Source: Aristolochia californica (Eukaryota > Streptophyta > Magnoliopsida > Piperales > Aristolochiaceae). Taken from it: a stretch of DNA of 64,000 nt. The position numbers and the translations under genes are program-made. Shown here in pieces: positions 24,052 to 33,928 of the stretch. Where the stretch lies: NCBI GenBank assembly GCA_029961685.1, contig JARWKL010000008.1:2420501-2484500 (forward strand), in the 5' to 3' direction. Below the pieces are notes generated by a model that made no database searches, was not told where the DNA came from, and worked only from the letters and a program-made list of their open reading frames with translations. How positions within the stretch are numbered: position 1 is the stretch's first letter; every line of letters starts with the position of its first letter.

Positions 24052-25263
24052 TCACTCAGAAAGCAAGCCAAATTTTGAAGCACAATCAGACTCATTTGAT
24101 TCATCACTCTCAAGCTCATTGTCAGAAATATCCAATCCTTCTTCATGTTCATCATCATTAGTTATTTTCTTGTACAATCCCCTGCTCTTAGCTAGTCTTC
24201 CTTCCCTCATCATATCAATAAATTTCTCTCTAATCCTCATAAGAGGAAGCTTCATGCTTAGTTCTTGACCCTCATAAGCTTCTCTAAGAAAGATGGTCTG
24301 TGTTCCGCACTTCTGAGAAATGTAAAATACCCCTGGGTGGCGCTCAAACACTTTGGTGAATTTCTGTGGCAACCGAAGAGGCTTCCTGAGATTGCTCAAA
24401 TTCTTCCTCTCTGTCCGTTTGCCAATGGTGAGGTGGAGGAGCTCATGAAAGACACTAACAATCCTCTTTTCTGAGATGTCAGTCCGGGGATCAAGTCCAG
24501 AAGGGTCAGCATAGGGGGAAGTATAGGGAAGAGTCTGCCAGTCTCTTAGCCATGCCATGCATTTCTTCTTCAACCCAAATCCCCTTGTGAATTTCACAGG
24601 AAATGCCAAGCAAGTGGCAGAGGCACTAGTGCCAGCTGGTTGGCTCTTCTGCAATTCTGAAATGGCAATGGATTCATCCCAAATGGAGAGTTAGAGACCA
24701 GTGCGACTGTCTTGAAGCTGAACAAATCGGAAAAATTGTGGGTAGAGGGGAATTAAGGTTTCTGAATACAGATAAGGCAAACCCAGATCCCATTTCAATT
24801 GGTCAATAGTTTGGAGAGGGAGGGTTTTGTCAACAGTAAGCATCAGCAGCCTGCAGAGTCTCTCAACAAGTGCATCTTCAGTGTCTTGAAGGGCTTCAAG
24901 CTCGTCATGATGGAGTTCTGCAGCTTTCTCAGTCAAACGAAACCAGGGGACCTTAAGATCATCATGTTGTGGGAATTCTTGGAAAAGAGTTGGGTATCGC
25001 CTCATGAAGGAGGAAACCTTGATGTCTAATAGGCCGAGCTGCCTCCTCCGCTTAGAAAGTCGATGAACAGGAAGGCACTTGAGGGGATCAGCAGCAATCA
25101 TGTCTTTAAGTTCCCAAGCAGCTTTGAGATCTCGCTCACCTGCAACAACAGAATCTAGGATGCTGTCTTTGACCCATTTCAGTTTCACGTTGACAAGTGA
25201 AAGCATCTGGTGGTATGCAAAGCCTGGTCGGCGTCTGGAGTGGATTCTGTTGAAGATCAACAT
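24052..25263 (-). pseudogene. PORR-domain organelle RNA-binding protein with an in-frame stop
   Basis: PORR proteins bind organellar RNA and support intron splicing. The frame from ATG 25263 to 24052 spans 404 codons, the normal size, with an organelle-type N-terminus, the start of the PORR domain (NVKLKWVKDSILD, VSSFMRRYPTLFQEF), a central VPWFRLTEKA segment and an acidic C-terminus. One TAA at 24693-24691 interrupts it inside the conserved stretch GL-stop-LSIWDESIAISELQK, where relatives have Glu; one substitution (GAA to TAA) would account for it. Everything after it stays in frame with no other stop, so the lesion is recent, a population variant, or a base-call error. A 190-aa truncated product would lack the C-terminal half of PORR. 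Confidence 0.75.
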
Positions 25264-27668
25264 GTCTGCCTCCGAAGATTAGGCTGAGCAAGAGATAAAT
25301 ATTGTCCAAATTACCTTTCTGGTTTTATCAGAAAATGAAAAAAATTAAAATCCACTACTTGACCGTCTATCAGAAGCACACAAACCACTTTGATTTACTT
25401 GTTTAGATACAATTTTCAGCACAATATAGTATAAAATCTAAAAAAACTAATGAATTCAAAATATAACAAAGCTAATGCAATATTAATAATCGGTATCAGC
25501 GTTTTTTAGAAATAAAATTAAATCCCACTCTCACATCCGCTCTATTACTCAGAACTCCATCCGATGACCATAGCATTGAGAAATCCTACTCAACCTAAGA
25601 CCTCCACCGTGATACAATTATCACGGCGTGTATAATTGCTTTGCATTTTTATACAGTACACTGTTTCTTGCTTATCCATGATTTTTTCTTAAAAAAAGGA
25701 AGTGTTCTTTATCTTATTGTTGATTACACATAGTAAACCCAAGACCTCTCACAAATCCGGCCATGTGGCAATTAAGCCAAAAGTCCAATCCAAAAATCTC
25801 CATCTATTCTAATCTCCAGAAATCCAACAAAAGAAATATGCTACATCAAATCAACATCATTCACACTTCCACTTGAGTGATGTGATTTGTCATGTGCCAT
25901 GTTATTACTTCTTAGCCTTTATGATCAACCATAGCAGGTCCTTAGCATCAGATTTTGGGATAATCAACTAAAAATTTACTTAATACAACATTGTTCTCCA
26001 GCGGAAACTTAAAGGTGGCGACTCAGGATCTCAGATGACTATGGACGGCTTCATAGTCTGAGGCATCTCCTTCAACATATCCATAGAGAAGAGGAGTCTG
26101 ATTAATTGCATCAGACATCAAAACAATTACCATCTTCTATCAAAAATTTAATTGAGGTACTCAATCAAGAGATATAAACAAGAAATGACATTGAATCCAG
26201 GCTAAACCTTTATCTGGCCGATGTGTCAAAACTTATGCCCCGTTAATGCCCCTGGTTGGAAATTTATATCCCAGGAAAAGATAAAAATGTTTTTCCTAGG
26301 ATATACATTTGCAAGAAATCTTTAGTATAAAATCCTATTAATGCCTTATTAGAAAATTACATGGAAATTTTTAAATTTTACTTGTAACTATCAGGTGTAT
26401 TTGCCAAGGAAATAAATGGAAATTATTAATCAATCTCATATATTACCATATTTGTGCGATAAATTTTCAGTAAATTAATATTTCAAATACAAATTAAAAA
26501 AATTATCTAAAAAAATTAGTCATGTTAAATCAACTATTCTATTCTAAATATTGTCCCACATTTGAGTTTTATAGTGTTACAGAAATGATTAGCTAATTCA
26601 GTTTGTTCATTTGTCCTTTTCTCTCCCTTATATTGAGACTACATACTGGTTAATTAGTTCCTCCAAGGTCCTCAATCCTATTCTCCTAAATGTCAAGCTC
26701 GGTCAAGTTCCTAAGTTATCGGAATTAAAAGTGAAGAGAGGAATGATTTGGAACAGTAAGATTCATAGAATAATAGAACTAAACAACTAGTTGCTATCCA
26801 GCTAGAAGATCCCAATCTTGCAGAGTATATGGATCTGGTTCCCATCCCACTTGTGTCAATGTCAACCCATGACACTTGAGAAAGAGCAAACCTACAGATT
26901 TTCGAAAAAAAAAAAAAATTGCAGACATTGACAAATAGCAACTTCTAACTATTAAACAAACCAAGGTCAAGGTAACTCAAAATGTCTAAAAATGAGACAA
27001 GGGACAAGAATAAAACGATAAATGCCGTTATAGAAGAAAAAAATTTGATAGCAGAAAGGAATTATAAGAAGTCATCACCAAACTATAAACATATTAACAT
27101 CACCTGCCATAATTTTTTTATTTGCATGCATCTAAGCATGCAACTGGAGCAGGCTTTGTTAATGAAGAAAATGAAGCCCAACAGTAATTGTAAACACAAA
27201 TTGGAAAATCAAAGATCATTTTTCCATTAAATAGCCAAAGATCAACTTTTTTGTAATGTCAATTACATATTCTCTTCAAGAAGAAAAAAGAGGTAGTGTG
27301 ATGAGCCCAAAAATACCCGGATCTCGAAATATAGTTCACTTTATCCCATTTTAGGACATTTTATTTTAAACAGAAAGCTGCAAAGAAGTGGAAGATATTT
27401 ATGCTTGTTGAAGTCAATAGCAAGCATGTGCCCATGAACATGCATCAGGAACTTTTCAGGTCATTTCTTGAAAACTATAGCTGCAGATTTAAGACATCCT
27501 CAATTATTTGTTTTCCAGAGAAACCCCAAATTCTCATTTCCTTAGTCTAGAGCTAACGCAGTATGCATTGACTGAAAGCAGAACCAAAGGAAGATCCCCA
27601 AAAGAAAAAAAATATGAAAATGCCCTCTTATCAGTTCATTAAGACATCTAGGGAAAGTTCGTTATTAC
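25264..27668. other. Intergenic DNA
   Basis: AT-rich with no complete gene. On the minus strand near 26890-26800 a short frame follows a polypyrimidine tract and AG and reads LKCHGLTLTQVGWEPDPY and on to a TAG; it looks like a terminal exon but I cannot assign it. The rest shows nothing. Confidence 0.45.
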
Positions 27669-27986
27669 CTGCAGTAAGTAGCAATGGCTGCTAGACCACC
27701 AGTACTGAACCCATCACGGTTAACGAGCGACAGAGCTCTGAAATTGACAAACTTCCGAACCAAAAACTCCAATCTTTTATCCCTACTTGTCATTCTCTTA
27801 AGTAGAAGCTCCTCAAGAAAAGGGTAAGCAGAAGCGAAGGCAGTAAGCCATGAATGAATGTCAGCCCCCCAGTTCGGTGGGATCTGATTAATCAGAAAAC
27901 AGAGGCTCTCCCTTCAGCGTAACACTTCTGATGTTGGGGAACAAGCAGATTAGGATTTTCGGAGAGACAGAAAAACAATTTCCGAT
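27669..27986 (-). pseudogene. Exon fragment of a TIR1/AFB auxin-receptor F-box gene
   Basis: Reading 27986 downward gives IGNCFSVSPKILI, FPNIRSVTLKGEPLFSD, then after a frameshift near 27895 (GAT TAA) IPPNWGADIHSWLTAF, LEELLLKRM and FRALSLVN, GFSTGGLAAIATYC. This is the end of exon 1 of TIR1/AFB proteins, in which the leucine-rich repeats begin. It ends at a GT donor at 27668 in the homologous intron position. The F-box upstream and all later exons are missing from the window. The abrupt edges and the frameshift make it a truncated pseudogene. Confidence 0.8.
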
Positions 27987-28607
27987 GGCTCCACCGAAGT
28001 TTATATATGAATGTTATATTTTCATAATTAGTAGAATTATAATTTTAAATTTAATATTTTAAAATAAATTAATAAATGTAACATAATACATATTTTAAAA
28101 TTTTTATTAACTAAATAATTTATTAAAATTTAAAATCATATGTTTATATTTTATTTTATTTTAAATTTACTATTAAAAAATTAAAATAACATTTTAAGGT
28201 ATTTAAATACAAATATAATTTTCAAAATTAGTTTTATATTTTATATTAAATTTATTAGTCTAAAAAATAATAAGTTAGTATTTTTCTGTATTTAGTGAAT
28301 ACAAATTTTAAAATGTGTATTATGATAATTTTATTTTTTAAATAATTTTAAATACTCAAATGGGTTCCAACGCAGGAGTATTTTAATCCAGAAAGATGAT
28401 GATGCCGGCCGGCTCCAGCCAAGACACAGAAACTACAAATACTTCCAATCATGATTCCACCAATGAAAAGCTCTCTCACCAGACATCACTCCTCTTGCAG
28501 GCCGATCCCTTCCGACGGAGTCTCTCATGCCTTCATCAACTTTGATCAAAAGTTCCATCCACCTGCTGAATTCATCGGCTTTTGAATATTTTCGCTCGAA
28601 AGGAATA
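27987..28607. other. AT-rich intergenic DNA and uclacyanin promoter
   Basis: Positions 28010-28350 are extremely AT-rich, built of TTAAAT-type words with no ends of a known element. From about 28380 composition becomes normal and this part presumably carries the promoter and leader of the uclacyanin gene at 28608. Confidence 0.45.
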
Positions 28608-29219
28608 ATGGGTCTCAATGATTTCTTATCACAGACTTTCTTCATCGTCTTGTTCATAAGTCTTCTGTACAGGGGTCGCGTGTCAGCGGAGGTTTATACG
28701 GTCGGGGGCGACGAAGGCTGGACTACCTCGAACAACTATCTCGAATGGTCGCAGGGGCTTAATTTCACAGTAGGGGACGTTTTAGGTCAAGAGAGATCGA
28801 AAAACCGAACCTCTAATTATATTTCTGCTTCTCGTAATCTGCAATTTTTAACCCCGGGTCTCCATTTTGTTGCAGTGTTTAATTACGTGAGAGGGCAGCA
28901 CGACGCAGTGGAGGTGACGGAAGACACTTTCAGATCGTGCGATGACAGCTCGGGCGTTATAAAGAGGTACGTGACCGGGGACGATGAAGTCACGCTTGAG
29001 GAGGCTAGGAAGTATTGGTTCATTTGCAGTATTTCGGGGCATTGCCTGGGAGGGATGAAGCTTGCGGTGGATGTGAAAGGAGTGCAGACGGAGACCAATA
29101 CCAATGGACCTGCTACTGATCAGGCGGGTAATGGAACCGGCAGCAGTCAAAGGTGGAGTTTCAGATCGATGGGTTTGATCTGTGCAACGCTTTTAATATT
29201 GTTATTGTCGATCTGTTGA
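28608..29219 (+). CDS. Uclacyanin-type phytocyanin, GPI-anchored
   Basis: Blue copper protein of the outer plasma membrane. Exons 28608-28785 and 28876-29219 give 173 aa; the single intron sits at the usual phytocyanin position (VGDVL then VFNY), and reading through it would destroy the domain. A signal peptide covers about residues 1-27. Copper ligands are visible as His68, Cys110, His115 and Met120 (CSISGHCLGGM); a Met axial ligand is uclacyanin-like rather than stellacyanin (Gln) or a ligand-less early-nodulin-like protein. Cys81 and Cys116 form the expected disulfide. The short Asn/Thr/Gly linker and a hydrophobic C-terminus suggest a GPI anchor. I chose the ATG at 28608 because an upstream in-frame ATG at 28527 would bury the signal peptide. 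Confidence 0.93.
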   Translation: MGLNDFLSQTFFIVLFISLLYRGRVSAEVYTVGGDEGWTTSNNYLEWSQGLNFTVGDVLGQERSKNRTSNYISASRNLQFLTPGLHFVAVFNYVRGQHDAVEVTEDTFRSCDDSSGVIKRYVTGDDEVTLEEARKYWFICSISGHCLGGMKLAVDVKGVQTETNTNGPATDQAGNGTGSSQRWSFRSMGLICATLLILLLSIC

Positions 29220-29526
29220 TTGTTAGCAAGGATCATGAATCGGTTGATTGCCAAATATGAAAACGAGTCGTACTTTTTGTCTGGTTTTTGTTGATCAATG
29301 TTGCTTTCTTTATAGTTTTGATGATGGTTGACGTTAGTTTAAGGAAAGGAGGTGAGGAGACTTGAGAATGAGTCTTCTGATGGGTTGGCTGCATTAAGGC
29401 TTAGTTTGACCTAAAACGGCCCCGCTGGATCGAAATTAAAAAAATCGAGCGGAAAGGATCGATACGTACCCAACTGAAATTTTTCACGTGAGAATTTTAT
29501 TGTAACTGAAAAAAAAATGAAAGTAG
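29220..29526. other. Convergent 3' region between uclacyanin and AMS
   Basis: About 300 bases holding the two 3' UTRs; no other feature seen. Confidence 0.5.
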
Positions 29527-32007
29527 TTAGAGGCAGTGGTGGCGATGGTGGAGGTGATGAGAGTTGAGCTGTTGTTCATGGTGATGGTGGTTGTCGTCGT
29601 GGAGCTGCTGTTGGTAGTCCGCCGGACCTCCTTCCGTCGTGGCTTCGGGTTCCGACCATCCGCTTGTTGGATTGCGGGTAAGCTCGAGCAGGGATTCCCG
29701 TATTTGTTCTGCTTGAACGATTTCGCTGTCTCTCTTCTGTTCATCGGATGTTTCTATCTGTTAATTTCCATGCAGTTTTTCTGTTTCTTTTTTGTTTGAT
29801 TTGAGTTGCGGAGAAGAACGGAATTTACCTCGGCTTTGACGACGTTCAGGACGAGGCCTCTGAATGTGGTTATGTTGGCGTTGGTTACTTCTAGCCCCAG
29901 AGAATTCATGGCCTCCATTAGCCTCACGAACCCTCCCGTCTTGTGTTCGCAGAAAATCTTCACGAAGAATTCGTTCCCGTAGTTAACCTGGCTCACCTCT
30001 ACTTGAACCTTACGTGTTCAGTAGAATTGGATGGGTTAATTAATGGAACCGTGGGTGATGATCGATTTACATGTCCCCGCAGGAAAACAATATGGGTTAC
30101 CAGTAGATGATACCTCCATTTGCTGTCCCTTGTCGTCGTTGCTCACAGAGTCGGGATTTTGCTTCGAAGCATCGGAGGTTTTGTTGCTGGAAGAGCACCT
30201 GGTTCCCTGGTCGACGATTACCAAGCCTGAACTTTCTGTAGATTTGTTGTCACCGTGAGCAACCGCATCTTGATTTTGAGTATCCAGTTGGCCGTTGTTG
30301 GCGTTGCCGTTCTGCTTTACTGCTTCTTCCTCCGGTGTTTCCTCCAGCTCGTCCTGGAGACCTTTCACTTGCTTCTGCAACTCCTTTACAAACTCAATGG
30401 CATCTCCGAGGATCGAAGCTCTGTCCATCTTCAAAGCCAAGATATTGAAGAACAGCCGAACAGTCGGAGAAAAAAAATGTCCAATGCAGAGAAGCAATTA
30501 GTAACGTATTACCTTTGTGATTTTCGGGACTAAAGCACGTAAAGCGTAGAGCCTATCATTCAGTTTCTTTCTTCTCTTCCTCTCTGCTACTAAATTCTTC
30601 GACTGGTTTCGCCTGCCCGACTTACTCGCAACTTTTTGGTCATCATCATCCTCGATCTGATCACTGCAATCTGATAAAGAATCGCCCCTACCCATCTCTT
30701 GTTTGACCGACTCTTTGTCGTACTCCGCCAAGCCATGGTGCAGACTCGGGTTGTTACCCTGTATAGATGGCTGCAAGGTAACAATTTCCTGAAGGCCATG
30801 GTCGATGCCGGAATCGAATGATGTGAGCTTGTCGGAGACGATATTGTCGAGCTGCTGGTTACCAAGGAAATTAAGAGGCGAATTGCAGAGGCGGATTTGG
30901 TCTTGCGGAAATCCCCAGGGTAGGCTAAGATTATCCGTAGCAGGCTGCATCCATGGCTGGAAATGGTGATCAATGGTGTTCTTCAAGGAGTAGCCATTGC
31001 AGGAAAAGGGTTTCGACATGTGGTGATCAATGGTGTTTCCTGACAAGAAGCCGTCGTTCAGAGCCGAGCTCCCGAGTGTTTGATCATGGAAATTGGGGTC
31101 CCAGGAGGGGCTGTTGCACTGCGCCATAACGAACTCTACGATCTGATGATCTTCAGAAACCTGAAATCACATCAAATAAGCTATTAATTTACACAATTAA
31201 TCTTCCTTGGTTGGAAAGAATGGCACGAAAAGATCATTTTGTTTGGCTTAATTACGTTTCGGATCATCAGGAAAGCATGATTTCAAAAGAAGAGCGGTGA
31301 ATCAGGAGAAAGAAGGGAGAAATATATTACGTGTTTAGCAACAAACAGTTCGATCAGTCCACTTGTTACCGGAATCAAGACCTTTGTCTTAACCATTTCC
31401 TGCATTAAAGCTTCTGAGATCGAGGAAATTTCTTCAAACGGAGCCAATATGGAAGAGAGGCGGAGACAATACCGCATTTGAGAAATCTGAAGATGAAATG
31501 CTGGGGAGATTCAACCATAATGGTTTATTTGTAACCAAAGCTTCTGTGTGGTTCCTGTTTGAAAATTACAGTTAGGGATAGAGGGAATCGGAGAGAGGGG
31601 AATTGGAGGAGAGGTAGAGGAGAGGGAGAGGGAGGCATCGCACCCTGAGTCCAAAGCCATGGAAAGAGGCAACTCATCCAGAGCATTACAGGCTTTTGTT
31701 CTTGGGTGCTGAAACATTACATCTTTGCAAACGAGCAAGGGAGATGCAGCAGCAAAGTGATGATCATCTTCTTCCCGGCTTGTTTCTGCCCCTCCGCAGC
31801 AGCAATCCATCCACTCAATACGCCTATAAACAGAATAAATCAAATCAAATACTTTTAAACTGCGAAGAACACTCCTGCAACTACAAAGAATTCATTTAAT
31901 TTCTCTCACTTTTGATCATCACTGAGTGTCCAAATCACACAGTAATCCCAGCTTTTGATCCCCACCAGCGGTCTTAGCTTCTCAGTGCATCTCTGAGAAA
32001 TCTTCAT
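29527..32007 (-). CDS. AMS: bHLH transcription factor ABORTED MICROSPORES (AMS) orthologue
   Basis: AMS is the tapetal regulator of pollen-wall formation. Exons 32007-31910, 31823-31570, 31500-31331, 31160-30513, 30428-30114, 30008-29829 and 29736-29527 give 624 aa. The N-terminus carries [16 protein letters not shown] and [10 protein letters not shown] followed by [12 protein letters not shown]; the bHLH is at about residues 357-440 ([20 protein letters not shown], then [17 protein letters not shown]), with an acidic [12 protein letters not shown] before it; the C-terminus has an ACT-like fold ([20 protein letters not shown]) and the AMS-specific [13 protein letters not shown] His-rich tail extends the end. 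The exon 2/3 junction is uncertain: the donor expected after LDSG does not keep frame, while GTAATT at 31569 paired with the acceptor at 31501 does, giving a 69-base intron. Confidence 0.9.
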
Positions 32008-33219
32008 GTCTCCTCTCTCACGGGGAAGCCTACAGAAGAACCTCGATTTTTTGAAGCAGATCTTCCTATAATTGCTACATTATGCAGAATTACGAATCCG
32101 GAAGAAGAAGAAAGAGTTTTTTTTTGTCTGCTTCTGTCTTTTTTACTGCAATGACAAATGAGAAGAGGCCAGTCTGAGTCTCTGACAAAGATGATAGCTA
32201 TCGATAACTGCAACGTGATTCAATTCAGGAACCACATCTCAGACCTTTCCGAGAAATTCCTGCAGATTCCCAGAAGAGGAAACCAGAGAGAAACTTGTAA
32301 TTTTAATGGAGTATGGAAGAGAAAACCCTAAAACGGATTATTATATTTCCATTTGGAGTCTGTTTTAGGTAGGTGAAATGCAGCGAAGGCGTGAAGTGGT
32401 CAGCTAATGAGGCCATTAGGGCATGCTTTCTTTCTTCAATTCAGGTATGGGCAACTTTGTACACGTATCAGGTTAAATCGGTAAATCTTGAATTAAAAAA
32501 ATAAAATTTCCCCAAGTCTTCCAAACTTAGACTAAAAAATATACTAAACATATCCGTTTTGTTCAATTATTTTTTAATGCATTTTGTTTTCGTTTAATTA
32601 AGCGATTAACAACCCGATAAACAACTAAATAAATGAAAATAGTAAAAAATGATAAAAATATATAAAATTCAATTTTTTTAAATATAACAACTTTTTTATA
32701 ATGCTTGAAGACAATAAAAAGTCATATAATAAAATTATAAGAAAATATAATAATTCCCCTACGCACTCGGTAAATGAGTAAAATTATCTGATTGCATATA
32801 TGTATAAGACTTTTGTTCCATTTTCGTTCCGTTTAATGAACAACATATGAAAAAATAGGTAATCAGCTAAAATGACATCCCTAATTGAATTTTGGGTTTT
32901 TATCTATTAGTTTAAAATTTTGTATAATAATTGATTTTATTTTTCTAGTCTAGGTGCCACCAATGCAGTTTAGGTAATTGACTTGGAGAATACGATTGAG
33001 GAGCTTACACAGATGAAGAAGGTGGTCACATAATAGAGAATACTTAGTATAGCAACAAACTGCTATGAGTTAGCTTCAAGTTTAGATATTTCAAATGACG
33101 GGGTTTATTAGGTTCTTGTGGCGTCATACCTCCTTCTGGTTATTTTGGTGGATCATTTTATTTAATAATTCAAAAATACTACGAAGCATAATTTGGATAG
33201 TTCAGTGCTCCGCCTTAAA
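32008..33219. other. AMS upstream region and intergenic DNA
   Basis: The first 400 bases are the likely AMS promoter and leader. The rest is AT-rich and includes a dispersed repeat at 32590-32870. No gene seen. Confidence 0.45.
32590..32870. repeat. Dispersed AT-rich repeat, copy 1
   Basis: Shares order and wording with 59212-59470: a GTTTAAT...TTAACAACCCGATAAAC block, then AT-rich DNA, then ATAATGCTTGAAGACAATAAA and GTCATATAA. By eye it is 65 to 75 percent similar. Class unknown; no TIRs or TSD seen. Confidence 0.45.
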
Positions 33220-33395
33220 GCCCGACTTATGTCTAAAGACTAGACTCAGTGGTACATGGTTGATTATGAGGAGACATTCTCACCTGTAGCCAAGCTTAAT
33301 TCAGTATGACTTTTACTCTCTCTTGCTACAAACTATCGGTGGTCTGTCTGTCAACTTGATGTAAAAAATACCTTATTCTTATAGTGGCAAGATCT
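33220..33395 (+). mobile_element. Copia reverse-transcriptase scrap
   Basis: The plus strand carries worn copia RT codons across frames: a stretch matching the VDYEETFSPVAKLNS motif (TTGATTATGAGGAGACATTC) then ATNYRWSVCQLDVKNT-like sequence at 33340-33370. No LTR or other domain is adjacent. It lies upstream of the intact CAD-like gene. Confidence 0.7.
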
Positions 33396-33928
33396 AGAGG
33401 TGGAATATTGAGCTTGTAAGTAAGAAGTTGTGGCTGAAATTAATATCAAACACATTTGATTTTTGTACACAAACTCCAATGCAACTAAAATGCGGAAAAA
33501 TTCAGAAAGGGACTGAGTTAAGAAAGAAAACTAAATGACAGCTCCATACTTAATTTTTGATACCTTCTTCTGCACATCAAATCAGGGTCAATTCAATCTG
33601 AGAGGAAATTTTGAGTTCGTAAGGAACGATTTTAACCCAATTTTTCTCTGAACATCAATGTGTTGAAACAGCTTTGAGTACATGAAAACGATTTGAACGC
33701 AATTTCCATTGTTTTTCTCTTCCTGTGGAACAAATTCTGTAAAGTTCAAATAGTGAATGGCGGCGCGGTTGTGGAAATAATTGGTTTCCCATTTAATATG
33801 ATGCAGCGCAGAGGAACTGTAGACAGCGAGAGGAGAACGCAGTACCGCCACAGATCTCGGTATCCGCCACCGAGTTTTTATTCTGATCTTCGACGGTTTG
33901 GGGAGTGCTCTGCTTCGTCCGGGAGAAG
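33396..33928 (+). promoter_or_regulatory. Upstream region of the intact CAD-like gene
   Basis: Non-coding, with no clear TATA box identified by eye. The last bases before the ATG resemble those before the tandem copy at 38097 (GGGAGAAG and GGGAAAG), consistent with tandem duplication including part of the leader. Confidence 0.35.

Noticed and set aside
24650..24695. A 42-base intron removing the PORR stop
   Set aside because: GT and AG do exist at the right phase, but 42 bases is below plant intron size and removal would delete conserved residues.
28527..28607. Upstream ATG as the uclacyanin start
   Set aside because: It would add 27 residues before the signal peptide, with no family support.
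28786..28875. Uninterrupted reading frame through the uclacyanin intron
   Set aside because: It is open by chance; splicing restores VGDVLVFNY and the conserved intron position.
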